From positions 1 through 64,000 of the forward strand of contig JBLHJR010000004.1 of NCBI GenBank assembly GCA_047619205.1: DNA of 64,000 nt, given 5' to 3'. Each line of letters begins with the position of its first letter. The stretch's first letter is position 1. Position numbers and translations under genes: made by a program. Origin of the DNA: Endobugula sp047619205 (lineage in GTDB: Bacteria; Pseudomonadota; Gammaproteobacteria; Pseudomonadales; Cellvibrionaceae). Below are positions 1 to 9,128 of the stretch, piece by piece. A model generated the notes under the pieces. It was not told the DNA's origin. It searched no databases and was given only the letters and a program-made list of their open reading frames with translations.

Positions 1-392
1 CTCAGCATAAAAAAATTTACTGTAAAATGGACCCTCATCACTTACAACAAATTATCACCAACTTAGTCGATAATGGTTTACGGCATAGCAATAAAGACGG
101 TGCAGAAAATTTTATCACTATCGAAACACACATATATTCTGTAACAAACTTTCCCTATATCAATATTATTGATGAAGGAGAAGGTATAGATGACAGCCAG
201 ATTGATACTATTTTCGAACCCTTTTATACAACGAAATCAACAGGTTCAGGACTGGGCTTATATCTTTGTAAAGAATTGTGTCAAGCCAACCAAGCCGATA
301 TAGTACACTTTCCCAAAACCCAAAAACAAAAAAGTTGTTTTCGATTAATACTTTGCCAAGCACAACAAAAAACCGATACTTATGATCAATAA
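1..392 (+). CDS. pilS: Sensor histidine kinase PilS, C-terminal part (cut by window edge)
   Basis: This is the ATP-binding end of a membrane histidine kinase that phosphorylates PilR to control type IV pilin expression. The frame is open from the first bases, so the N-terminal membrane and His-phosphorylation parts lie outside the window. Visible HATPase motifs are the N box (NLVDNGLRHS), the G1 box (DEGEGI), the F box (FEPFYTTK) and the G2 box (GSGLGLYL). The stop overlaps the start of the adjacent NtrC-type regulator by 11 bases, which implies one transcript. The PilS assignment rests on this pairing with pilR and the nearby pilus genes; the kinase family itself is clear. Confidence 0.9.
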   Translation, partial: QHKKIYCKMDPHHLQQIITNLVDNGLRHSNKDGAENFITIETHIYSVTNFPYINIIDEGEGIDDSQIDTIFEPFYTTKSTGSGLGLYLCKELCQANQADIVHFPKTQKQKSCFRLILCQAQQKTDTYDQ

Positions 393-1782
393 TATTCTTG
401 TGATCGACGATGAGCCTGACATTCGACAATTACTGTCTATCACACTCTCACGCATGGGATTTTCATCACACTGTGTAGAAAATCTAGCGCAAAGCTTTCA
501 AGCCTTAAATGAGCATGACTTTCAACTCTGTTTAACTGACTTAAAACTACCCGATGGATCGGGGCTAGATTTCGTTAAAAAGGTTCAAACCGAGTATCCC
601 AAGCTGCCAGTTATTGTTATTACTGCCCACGGATCAATGGACATTGCTATACAAGCCATGAAGCATGGCGCTTTTGATTTTATTAACAAACCTGTGGACT
701 TACAGCATTTACGTGCCTTAATTAGCAATGCACTATCAAGCCAGCACGCCTTTGTAGAAAACGCACCTATCTCAGAAATTATTGGCGACTCAACAACAAC
801 ACAGCAGTTAAAAGAAAAAATTAATAAGGTCTCTAAATCACAAGCACCTGTATTTATTTCTGGCGAATCTGGCAGCGGTAAAGAATTAGTGGCGCGCGCA
901 ATCCATCAACATAGCTCTCGCAAAGATCAAACGTTTATCGCGGTAAACTGTGGTGCCATCCCTACAGAATTAATGGAAAGTGAATTTTTTGGCCACAGTA
1001 AAGGCAGCTTTACAGGTGCGCATCAAGACAAAAAGGGCTTGTTTCAAGCGGCCAATGGCGGCACTTTATTACTGGATGAAATCGCCGATCTCCCGTTAGA
1101 CATGCAAGTTAAATTACTACGGGTAATTCAAGAAAAAACTATCCGTCCTATCGGCTCCCCAATAGAGATGCCTATCGATGTACGTATTCTCAGTGCCACA
1201 CATCAAAACTTGCCTAAAGCTGTGGAAGAGGGCATATTTCGTAATGATTTATTTTATCGTGTCAATGTTATTGAAATAGTAGTGCCGCCGTTACGTGAAA
1301 GAGTCAGCGATATTGAACTAATCAGTAATGCCATTTTAACTAAAATTGCTCAACGTAACTCGAGCCCGATACACACTATTACTGCTAGTGCCATCCATAC
1401 ATTAAAAACCTACGCTTTCCCAGGCAATATAAGAGAGTTAGAAAATATTTTAGAACGCGCCTGTGTTTTAGCTGAACAGTCTGTCATCGATACTGAGGAT
1501 TTGGTATTCTCAAAACAACCGACCGTCATTTCGCTCCCGACGATCCCTATAGAAAACGCCACTACCAATATTGAAGGCGTTGATGACCCATCACTAAGCT
1601 ACGACCCAAGCACCCAATCTATTGATGATTATCTCGATGGTATAGAAAAAAACATTTTATTGCGCACCTTAGAAAGAAATCGTTGGAATCGAACCGCCAC
1701 GGCTAAAACACTAGGACTAACCTTTCGCTCACTGCGTTATCGGCTAAAGAAACTTGAAATAGAAGTTGACATCAAAGAGTAG
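382..1782 (+). CDS. pilR: Type IV pilus response regulator PilR (NtrC family, sigma-54 activator)
   Basis: A 466-residue, full-length NtrC-type regulator that in pseudomonads activates sigma-54 transcription of pilA. The receiver domain spans about residues 1-115 with phospho-acceptor D53 in the LTDLKLPDG loop. The AAA+ domain follows with Walker A GESGSGKE (161-168), the sigma-54-contacting GSFTGA loop (208-213, the common GAFTGA with Ser for Ala) and Walker B GGTLLLDEI (226-234). A Fis-type helix-turn-helix lies near residues 430-458. It overlaps pilS by 11 bases. No pilA gene or clear sigma-54 promoter was seen in the window, so its target lies elsewhere. Confidence 0.95.
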   Translation: MINNILVIDDEPDIRQLLSITLSRMGFSSHCVENLAQSFQALNEHDFQLCLTDLKLPDGSGLDFVKKVQTEYPKLPVIVITAHGSMDIAIQAMKHGAFDFINKPVDLQHLRALISNALSSQHAFVENAPISEIIGDSTTTQQLKEKINKVSKSQAPVFISGESGSGKELVARAIHQHSSRKDQTFIAVNCGAIPTELMESEFFGHSKGSFTGAHQDKKGLFQAANGGTLLLDEIADLPLDMQVKLLRVIQEKTIRPIGSPIEMPIDVRILSATHQNLPKAVEEGIFRNDLFYRVNVIEIVVPPLRERVSDIELISNAILTKIAQRNSSPIHTITASAIHTLKTYAFPGNIRELENILERACVLAEQSVIDTEDLVFSKQPTVISLPTIPIENATTNIEGVDDPSLSYDPSTQSIDDYLDGIEKNILLRTLERNRWNRTATAKTLGLTFRSLRYRLKKLEIEVDIKE

Positions 1783-2076
1783 GCGAAGAGCGTGAGACGT
1801 AAGATGTTTGACGTAAGACCCTAAAAATATTAAAAGATTAGACTGTGTTTGGGCTTATCTTTTAATGTCTAATGTCTAATGTGTTGTATACAACACAACT
1901 ACATATAGGCATTAAACTCATTGCAGAAAGTCAGAGCTTCCGCTCCTTTTTAGGCCTTACGTCCTGTAGGCAAACGGTGCGCACTGCGAACCAACATCAT
2001 GCTGTAACCTTTTTGTGATGCGCATAACATTTGATTCTGCGTATTCATGGGTATAATATGGCTTAGATTAAAGATC
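1783..2076. other. Intergenic region between pilR and fimT
   Basis: No gene is supported here. Just after the pilR stop there is a run of ACGTGAG-like heptamers (about 1789-1819) of the kind seen also at 12.5, 13.3 and 30.3 kb. A short palindrome TTGTATACAA lies near 1886. The rest shows no recognisable promoter or RNA gene. Confidence 0.4.
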
Positions 2077-2146
2077 AAGCCGCAGGCGATAAGTAGCAAG
2101 AAAACTATTCTTTCTTGTAGCTTGTCGCTATCAACTTGCCGCTTTT
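2077..2146. repeat. Imperfect palindromic repeat, family F copy 1
   Basis: About 70 bases with inverted arms: AAGCCGCAGGCGATAAG on the left and the approximate complement CTATCAACTTGCCGCTT on the right, around a centre of AGCAAGAAAA...TTTCTTGTAGC. A second copy with the same arms and centre lies at 31584-31661 between obg and proB. No open reading frame crosses it. It sits directly upstream of fimT and could form a hairpin in RNA. Confidence 0.6.
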
Positions 2147-2183
2147 CTCAGCACAAACAATAAGACTCAAGGATGAGGCTATC

Positions 2184-2717
2184 ATGAAGACACTAAAAGG
2201 ATTTACCCTGTGCGAGTTATTATGCACGCTATCAATTGTTGCCATACTCACCTCGGTAGGCATCCCCTCCCTTAGCAATTTACTCGACAGCATACGTTCA
2301 CAAGATTTATACCATCAGCTATTTACGCTAATTCAATATAGTCGTTCGCGAGCCGCTTTTTTAGCAGCGGATGTTATTCTTTGCCCTTCTACCAATAACA
2401 AAAACTGTATTAACAATTGGCAATTACCGCTAATAATTTTTGTAGATAAGAACAGCAATAAAATAAGGGATGAAGATGAAGTTATTGACTATACCGTTGA
2501 TTTTCTAAAAAAAGAGGAAACGCTAACATGGAGGGCTTCTGGTACATCGCGCTACCTTCGTTATATTAGCGACGGCTCTACCGCCTCCCAAAACGGTAGT
2601 TTTCGGCTCTGTCCCAGCAATAAGAAACTAGAAAATATTAAAAAAATTATTATTTATCGGAGTGGCCGAGCACGAAAAGCATTGAAGAAGGAAATTACCG
2701 GTGAAGATTGTAATTAA
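2184..2717 (+). CDS. fimT: FimT/GspH-family minor pseudopilin
   Basis: A 177-residue prepilin-like protein. Its N-terminus MKTLKG|FTLCEL fits the type IV prepilin peptidase site (cleavage after Gly6, Glu at mature position 5) followed by a hydrophobic helix. The ATG at 2184 was chosen over an upstream in-frame start because it places the prepilin leader at six residues and has AAGGA ten bases before it. The body carries cysteine pairs and a basic C-terminus. In Pseudomonas fimT stands next to the fimU operon. Here it is the only pilin gene on the plus strand, and its stop overlaps the pilE stop on the other strand by four bases. FimT versus another GspH member is inferred from position. Confidence 0.8.
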   Translation: MKTLKGFTLCELLCTLSIVAILTSVGIPSLSNLLDSIRSQDLYHQLFTLIQYSRSRAAFLAADVILCPSTNNKNCINNWQLPLIIFVDKNSNKIRDEDEVIDYTVDFLKKEETLTWRASGTSRYLRYISDGSTASQNGSFRLCPSNKKLENIKKIIIYRSGRARKALKKEITGEDCN

Positions 2718-3166
2718 CGCCAACACTCATCAGCCGTCAAAGTACCCCCTATACGATCTCTAACCCCTGTACTATCGAGCGTCAGAATATTACACTCAGC
2801 ATCAACCCAACCATTATTTGGTACAGCTCTCAAAGAATAGGTTATACCTGCCCCATTATCAATTGAAATAGTATAATAATCTGATTCACTAGCCGCACTT
2901 GTACCCAAACCACCCAGAGCAGGCGCGAGAGTTACCGAAGTAGCGTATGTATAATTTGCCGTATAAAACCGTTCTTGCCTAGAGGCAATCGCTAATAGTG
3001 CTGCCGTGGCATCAGCTCTTCGTGATTTATTAACATGACCGAAATAAGAGGGATAAGCTATCGTTGCTAATATTGCGATAATAGCAACAACAATCATTAA
3101 CTCAATCAAGGTGAAACCACTATTTTGACGACAATAAGTCAATAACTTACTCATAGTAATTCTCAT
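2714..3166 (-). CDS. pilE: Minor type IV pilin PilE
   Basis: A 150-residue type IV pilin with leader ending QNSG|FTLIELMIVVAIIAILA, a perfect prepilin peptidase site, then the hydrophobic N-terminal helix. Two C-terminal cysteines (in DAECN and DECWR) fit the pilin disulfide loop. It is the last gene of the minor-pilin operon, downstream of pilY2, as in P. aeruginosa. Minor pilins prime pilus assembly with PilY1 at the tip. A second ATG four codons in (3154) is possible. The stop overlaps the convergent fimT stop, leaving no room for a separate terminator. Confidence 0.9.
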   Translation of the reverse strand: MRITMSKLLTYCRQNSGFTLIELMIVVAIIAILATIAYPSYFGHVNKSRRADATAALLAIASRQERFYTANYTYATSVTLAPALGGLGTSAASESDYYTISIDNGAGITYSLRAVPNNGWVDAECNILTLDSTGVRDRIGGTLTADECWR

Positions 3167-3259
3167 ATATTAATACCTAGAAAGCTCTAGTTGAATCACA
3201 CCAATTACAACAAATATGCACAAAAAAATAACTTATCGGAAAGACACTCTCAAGTATAG

Positions 3260-3586
3260 TTACTCTGGGATCAATAATACATCAACATAGGCTTTACGGT
3301 GAGTACCACTAACGCCAAGAAAAACAGACTGACCTGACTTTAAGGCGTAGCGATTCATTAAGCGACTGACACCTGTACTGCTATTATACTTATATACCTT
3401 AGTATTAAGACGCAAATAAAAAATTTCATCGTCGATCACCAGGTAATGATCGTTATGATCCACTCGGTTAATGGTTTTTAAGCCGCCTTGTACTTGACTC
3501 GTTGGGTCGACAGCGGCCTGTGCAGGGCTTACCAATGACAATATTACCGTCATCATCATCATCATCATCAAAAAGTACTGTTTCAT
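3260..3586 (-). CDS. pilY2: PilY2-like small exported protein of the minor-pilin operon
   Basis: A 108-residue protein with a signal peptide (basic start, hydrophobic core, ending in SPAQA before AVDPT). It lies between pilY1 and pilE, exactly the place of pilY2 in P. aeruginosa, and has about the same size. The mature part is a small, mostly beta-looking domain without catalytic motifs. The signal peptide core holds six consecutive Met residues (7-12) encoded by an uninterrupted (ATG)6 run, so repeat slippage would change the signal length by whole residues. The name rests on operon position and size; sequence identity to PilY2 could not be tested. Confidence 0.7.
   Translation of the reverse strand: MKQYFLMMMMMMTVILSLVSPAQAAVDPTSQVQGGLKTINRVDHNDHYLVIDDEIFYLRLNTKVYKYNSSTGVSRLMNRYALKSGQSVFLGVSGTHRKAYVDVLLIPE
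3551..3568. repeat. (CAT)6 trinucleotide microsatellite inside the pilY2-like signal peptide
   Basis: Six perfect CAT units on the plus strand, read as six Met codons on the minus strand. The unit length of three keeps the frame if copies are gained or lost. Confidence 0.85.
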
Positions 3587-3607
3587 TATTCTATCCTCTA
3601 ACGTGAT

Positions 3608-6600
3608 TTATTTGATGATTGACCATGATTTTATGCCTGCGGCTTTATGACCAGAATCCTCGCAATCATATCCACTACAAGGTGGTGGTGGCTTTGGATC
3701 AAACCGTTTCGTTTCACCATGAGACGTATCCATTTCTACTTTTACCGAGTCATTACTTTCTGTCACTGCCAAACCTACAATCACACCATCCACTTTCTGA
3801 CCGTCACTGTTTTTTCCTCCTTCCACACCAATAATATCAAACCCAGGCGAAGAGCCATCCAACAAATTAGCTATCATCAAGTATCCATAACCCGCCGAAG
3901 CACTACATACCTGTTCCTCAGGAACTAAGGTCGCAAACACTATATACTCCCCCATACGCGACGGCTTAATATAAGAGCGCTCCTTTGGATCTTTCAATAG
4001 CATATGCCAACCAAAATGATTACCACTACCGCCAGCGGTGCTGTACGTTAATGTCTCTGCAGCAGTATCAATCGCACGAGTAGAGTCTGTAGTTTGCGTA
4101 TAACTGCTCTCCAATAGATCCGTTTTTGTTTTGGAACGGTGACTCTTACCCGCATCCCATACCGCATAAAACCTTTGCAGTTCTGTAGTAGCTTTATCTG
4201 CTGCCGTTAGGTATTGCCCTGAACCAAAAAATACCAGCATATTAGGTTCAGTAGCTATTTCGTCTCTTTCTGGATGTGGCACAATTTCCGGCTGAGTCAT
4301 AATAGATTGAGTTACCTCTACCCCCTCACACACGTCATTAACTAAGGCTGTTTTACAACCCTTAGCAATAAATAATGGCTGCACCGTGTCAGCAGCAGAA
4401 TCTATTTTCCACTCACTAGCGTTACTACTAGAAAGATCAAACACCCATAAATTGCCGTGCAAATCACCCGCATAGACGGCATCGGTTTTAAAATCATTAT
4501 CCGCATCTACTAACGCTGGGGAAGATAAACCATTACCATCCGTGTTGCTGTATGAACAAGCCTTAGTTAACCCGACACTAGGATCACCAAATGTGTCATT
4601 ACTGCAAGAAAACGTTCCCGCAGGCATATCCTCATAATAATATTGATCACCAACGCCATACTTCACATAGCTGGCCTGACTTAACGTGCAGCTACTTCCT
4701 TCACTAGGACACGCAGTCCAATTATGACTACTGGCATTAATCACACTGTAGTCGGCAATGCCTTGATTATAAATACCATCATCGTTAGCATCCACAGTAT
4801 CGTCTATCCCGTCACCTGCTGACGTTACACCATCTAAATACACAACAAATAACTTAGAGGTCCCATCGCCCTCAGGGTAATTATTGTACCCATTGGGGAT
4901 AACTGCAGCCCAACGATTATTTTCCATTAACGTGATCTGTGGACGACCATAAACATAACCTAAATCTTTATGCGTAAACTCAAACTTTACTATCTTGTTT
5001 GCATTGTTTTGTGCATCCGCCAAAATACTAGGCTCGGTTACATCCAACACATAAATGCCTTTCCCTCCGCCCCTCAGAGCACCGACCAAATAAGTTCTCC
5101 ACTGTTTACCTACAGAGTTAGCTATATCAACATACACATCTCCAACATCAATATTGCCATCAACATAGGGTAAATTATCATAACCATGTTCAGCTATATG
5201 ATGTATTCCTCGCCCACCTTTTGAAGTATCCGATAAAATGCCAGGAATATAAGCGAAGACTTCTTCACCACCATATATCACATCTTCCGCTGTGCCCCCA
5301 TTGCCATCATCACCATCCGCAGTCACATAAAAACCATGCAACATACCATCATTAGCCCCCGCATACAGGATGGGACGGCGCGCTAAATTCTCACTCGTAA
5401 AGTTGGCATAACCGGCAGATCCACCAACTTCACCCCCTGCACTGGCATAGCTCTCTTTGGGGCCAGCTACATAGACGGGTTGTGAATGTACAAAAGCACC
5501 CAGATAATGCGTAAAACGATCTCGAAATAAGGGTAATTTAACGCTAGTATCATTCACACCAGCAATAGCAGCCGCTATGGTACTGCCGCCTGAAACACTA
5601 TCATCCTCTAGCGTACGCCCATCATAACGATTACTACCCCGTAAATAGTCTACTAACATATTACCATAAGTATTATTTAGCGCTGTTTTCTCTGTTTTCT
5701 TTTCGTCTTCTGCATCGATGGTAGCGTAAGGTGTATTAGTTAATAAATCACTGATCTGATTTGCACTTAGAGTTGCAGGGATTACAGGGTCACCCCCTGA
5801 TGCAGGCTGGGTAGTAGTGACAGGATTTTCATAATCTGACGGAAAAACAAAAGCCACCGCTTCACTTCCGTTATAGGTCACTATTTGTCTACCACTCGCT
5901 CTAGCTTCACCATCCGTGCCAACAGCAGCTCGGGCTGACATCCGCTGATCTACAGACCAGGAGGAATCCTCCTTAAAATCATCTACATATGGATTTGCAT
6001 CAAATTCAAAAACCTCTAAATCTCCCCACCAGCTCTCCGTGTTATATATTGTCCTAAACTGAAGCACGCCTTCAGATAACTGAAAACTACTAAACGACGC
6101 ACCGACACCCACACTCTCTACACGATCAGATATATCGGCAACCACCTCGTCTAGAGATTCAATTAACTCATCCGATCGGAAAGCCGAGATAAATTTGCCC
6201 CTACCATTAAAAGCCGCATGGCGCATATCATCAATTGCCGTAGGCGTGTTTTTTACAGGCAAAGGCCATTCGTCAACCGCCGCACCACTTATATCGAGGG
6301 TAGGAGGAACGCCCCTGAGCGTGCCTGTAACACCAAAAGCTACCGTATAAGTAGACATATGCTGATGCGTAATCGTTTGTCCATGCAATGGAACGCTTAA
6401 GACATCCTCCAATAAATCATCGTTTACTAAATCAGTTTTAAAATACTTCATAGCAATATCGGCTAAGGTCTTTTCATGATCATCCGCATAAATCCAACCA
6501 TTATCACGAGGCTTAATAAACTTATTTGCCTCTGCGGTTAATGCTCCGACAATTTGATCTTGATGCCCTATTTTAGCTCCAGCTTCCGTTACATCGCTAT

Positions 6601-8422
6601 ACTCACCATCACTGAACAATAAAGTAAAATTTTGTTGGCACTGCCCGCCTTTATTGTGATTGAAAATAGGGCTAAAGTAAGTAACTGTAGCCTCTGGTTG
6701 ACTTTCATTTTCTTCAGTCTCTTGGTCATCCACTACTGCAGGAATAACCTCTTCGTGACTAATCGTAAATTCATCGCTCGTATGAAGTTCGGCTATTGCA
6801 ACAGGACCAAAGAAGGTGGCCGCAGGGTTGTCATGTGCATCAAAGTATCTTCCCGTATTTAATAGTGCACGTTTTAGCGGCGTCCCACCGCCTACATTAC
6901 CCCGTGCTGTTGCACTGTCTTCAAACAATCGAACAAACATCTCGTCCTTGTTAGCTTTCACACTCATACTTTTAATAGGTACGCCGGTCTGCTCATTGAT
7001 GGTGGCAAAACCCATTCTCGCCGTACTATCGTCAATCACTCTAGATACCGCATTCCGTGCCACAAGCGTTTTAGTTCGATAGTAACTGTACCAATTCGCA
7101 TAATTTTTTTGGGTATTAAAAGGGAAGTTGATGAGATCTTTACTTATGGTAGAACCGAGAGCGGACACCTTTATGCAAGGAAAAACACAATCTTCCAGTG
7201 TGACCATACCATCTTGTACCTCTTCCTCGACCTCTGTTGCATCGTTAGGCAAGTCCGTAAGCGAATGCTTCCACGTAAACTTAAAGCCTTCTCGAGTATT
7301 AACTGCATTACTAGTAAAAACGATGTGAGCTTGTTTTCCGTCAATGACATAAGTCTCATACACGTAACTATAAGATTTCTTTTTGGTATTATCGGTGTTG
7401 CCACCCTCAATGGTATGCTTCAACACACCTGCAGCACTAGTACCTTGATAAATTTTTATGGTGTCAGCACCATCCGCATTAAGAAACTTAAGTTTAAACG
7501 TCAACTTATCCTTGTCCACAGCAGCAGGTAATCCCAAATCAATAGTAAAAGAGAGGTTTTCATTATTTTTATAATCAAATCCAGGGCCGCCAGAATCGTA
7601 TAATATGCCATAGGGGTTGGCACTAAACACATCAGCTCGAACTACTCGATTAGCGTCAATAGTTGCTTCAGCTGGGGCTTCGGAATCGGCGGTAGCAGCA
7701 TCAGCAACAGCATCAGCAACATCATCAGCAATCATTCTATAACTAAAATTTGCGGTCTTTGCACTCTCATAGGAAGTGCTATCTCCGCCACATTCTCCAG
7801 TACGATTATCGCTGTCATAATCATATTTTCCAATGGGATCAACATCATTCCATTGCACATACATAAAATCTTGCACCTCTATGGTATTCTCGGTATAGAG
7901 GTAAGGATTAGTGTAAGCCTTAACCGTATTACCCTGCACCGTATTAACCTGCACTAGTCCATCAAGATACTTCGGGGGTGCTTTACCAACATCTACATCT
8001 CTACTAACGCCCTTCCAAGGAAGATATTCTTGCGTGGGATCATAGGCAATACCATTAAAGCCCACACAATACTCCCACAGGTTAATACCGCCAACAGCGC
8101 CATTATAATTTTCTGACAATTCACCACCGGCAACTGAGTCACTAGTACTACTACTGGTACCTGAGGCGTTCACGTCACCATGCTGAAGTTGTGCTTCAGC
8201 AGTAATCGCTTGAGCGTACCCCATCGAGCCAGAATCATCCAACATCAACAGAATATTTGGTTGAGGAGCAACTACAAAAGGTAAAGGAGTATCTGACAAG
8301 GTACCAGGGGCCGCCACTACAATGTTAGGTAACGTAAATAAGCTTATTAATCCCAGCAGTGTGAATAAACGAAGAAATGTACAACTAAAAAAATTGTATT
8401 TTGAAAAAATTTTTTTATACAT
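3608..8422 (-). CDS. pilY1: Type IV pilus tip adhesin/assembly factor PilY1
   Basis: A large exported protein of about 1600 residues. After a signal sequence ending near LPNIVVAA there is a von Willebrand factor A-like domain with MIDAS motif DxSxS in LMLDDSGSM (about residue 62 from this start). The C-terminal half is the PilY1 beta-propeller: GLSSPALVDADNDFKTD is the calcium-loop-like segment followed by YAGDLHGNLWVFDL. PilY1 sits at the pilus tip, antagonises retraction and can act in adhesion and surface sensing. Start: ATG 8422 gives the cleanest signal peptide; ATG 8431 and GTG 8449 are also in frame. Its neighbours pilX and pilY2 match the Pseudomonas order. Confidence 0.93.
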   Translation of the reverse strand: MYKKIFSKYNFFSCTFLRLFTLLGLISLFTLPNIVVAAPGTLSDTPLPFVVAPQPNILLMLDDSGSMGYAQAITAEAQLQHGDVNASGTSSSTSDSVAGGELSENYNGAVGGINLWEYCVGFNGIAYDPTQEYLPWKGVSRDVDVGKAPPKYLDGLVQVNTVQGNTVKAYTNPYLYTENTIEVQDFMYVQWNDVDPIGKYDYDSDNRTGECGGDSTSYESAKTANFSYRMIADDVADAVADAATADSEAPAEATIDANRVVRADVFSANPYGILYDSGGPGFDYKNNENLSFTIDLGLPAAVDKDKLTFKLKFLNADGADTIKIYQGTSAAGVLKHTIEGGNTDNTKKKSYSYVYETYVIDGKQAHIVFTSNAVNTREGFKFTWKHSLTDLPNDATEVEEEVQDGMVTLEDCVFPCIKVSALGSTISKDLINFPFNTQKNYANWYSYYRTKTLVARNAVSRVIDDSTARMGFATINEQTGVPIKSMSVKANKDEMFVRLFEDSATARGNVGGGTPLKRALLNTGRYFDAHDNPAATFFGPVAIAELHTSDEFTISHEEVIPAVVDDQETEENESQPEATVTYFSPIFNHNKGGQCQQNFTLLFSDGEYSDVTEAGAKIGHQDQIVGALTAEANKFIKPRDNGWIYADDHEKTLADIAMKYFKTDLVNDDLLEDVLSVPLHGQTITHQHMSTYTVAFGVTGTLRGVPPTLDISGAAVDEWPLPVKNTPTAIDDMRHAAFNGRGKFISAFRSDELIESLDEVVADISDRVESVGVGASFSSFQLSEGVLQFRTIYNTESWWGDLEVFEFDANPYVDDFKEDSSWSVDQRMSARAAVGTDGEARASGRQIVTYNGSEAVAFVFPSDYENPVTTTQPASGGDPVIPATLSANQISDLLTNTPYATIDAEDEKKTEKTALNNTYGNMLVDYLRGSNRYDGRTLEDDSVSGGSTIAAAIAGVNDTSVKLPLFRDRFTHYLGAFVHSQPVYVAGPKESYASAGGEVGGSAGYANFTSENLARRPILYAGANDGMLHGFYVTADGDDGNGGTAEDVIYGGEEVFAYIPGILSDTSKGGRGIHHIAEHGYDNLPYVDGNIDVGDVYVDIANSVGKQWRTYLVGALRGGGKGIYVLDVTEPSILADAQNNANKIVKFEFTHKDLGYVYGRPQITLMENNRWAAVIPNGYNNYPEGDGTSKLFVVYLDGVTSAGDGIDDTVDANDDGIYNQGIADYSVINASSHNWTACPSEGSSCTLSQASYVKYGVGDQYYYEDMPAGTFSCSNDTFGDPSVGLTKACSYSNTDGNGLSSPALVDADNDFKTDAVYAGDLHGNLWVFDLSSSNASEWKIDSAADTVQPLFIAKGCKTALVNDVCEGVEVTQSIMTQPEIVPHPERDEIATEPNMLVFFGSGQYLTAADKATTELQRFYAVWDAGKSHRSKTKTDLLESSYTQTTDSTRAIDTAAETLTYSTAGGSGNHFGWHMLLKDPKERSYIKPSRMGEYIVFATLVPEEQVCSASAGYGYLMIANLLDGSSPGFDIIGVEGGKNSDGQKVDGVIVGLAVTESNDSVKVEMDTSHGETKRFDPKPPPPCSGYDCEDSGHKAAGIKSWSIIK

Positions 8423-8480
8423 AATGTTCATCTCATTTCTGTTGTTCACTTATCATTTCTCACGAGGGAGTGGAAAGCAT

Positions 8481-9128
8481 TTACTGCTTAGATAGATACA
8501 TTGCTTGTAAAACAGCGCTAGCATTACCGCTCTGTCCCCAGCCGATGGCTATAATACGGAAGGCATAATACTCATCAGTAGTAGGCTCTATACAATGTTC
8601 TATACACCCTAAATACTCAATGATAAAACGCGGCGCTCTAGCACCCAAATTTATTCCAGTTAAAGATATATCAGTACCTATACCGCCAATATTTGTCGCA
8701 TCAAAACTATTAGCCGGCCACAGGGCGTCGTCAGTAAAATCATCAATCACATCCGAAACAGGCTTAGCAATCACACCCCCTACTGTTGACCTCGCAGAAT
8801 AAAAACCTACTATATTAGCACTCAACTGAGGCTCTATTTCATCAAAAGTAAGCTTGCCTAAGCCTCCTGCCCCTAAAGCATCCAAATAACTTTCCGCTGC
8901 TTTCAGTGCCGCTCCTGCATTTAAACGTGCCACCGTTTGCTGGCGACTATTACCCGCCATGCGTTCCTGCAGGGTAGCACCAGACATAGTGGTAATACCT
9001 AAAGACGTCATCACTAATAGCATCACTAAGGCGACAATTAATATCACTCCAGATTGGCGATTGATAACCGCCGGTATATTACTTGCCTTACTGAACCTAG
9101 TTATACGGGTCATATTAGCCATCACCAT
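8481..9128 (-). CDS. pilX: Minor pilin-operon protein PilX
   Basis: A 215-residue protein with the PilX N-terminal signature: a basic leader, then QSGVILIVALVMLLVMTSLGI and GATLQERMAGN. The PilX family lacks the strict FTLIE motif, as seen here. It forms the tip-initiation complex with PilV, PilW, FimU and PilY1 in the inner membrane. The ATG overlaps the pilW stop by seven bases (another ATG at 9122 overlaps it by one base), which supports translational coupling. A pair of cysteines in CIEHC near the C-terminus may form a disulfide. Confidence 0.88.
   Translation of the reverse strand: MVMANMTRITRFSKASNIPAVINRQSGVILIVALVMLLVMTSLGITTMSGATLQERMAGNSRQQTVARLNAGAALKAAESYLDALGAGGLGKLTFDEIEPQLSANIVGFYSARSTVGGVIAKPVSDVIDDFTDDALWPANSFDATNIGGIGTDISLTGINLGARAPRFIIEYLGCIEHCIEPTTDEYYAFRIIAIGWGQSGNASAVLQAMYLSKQ

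Noticed and set aside
3619..7531. Several plus-strand open frames of 60-140 codons opposite pilY1
   Set aside because: They lie wholly inside the 4.8 kb pilY1 gene, have no recognisable domains or ribosome sites, and are shadows of a real coding strand.
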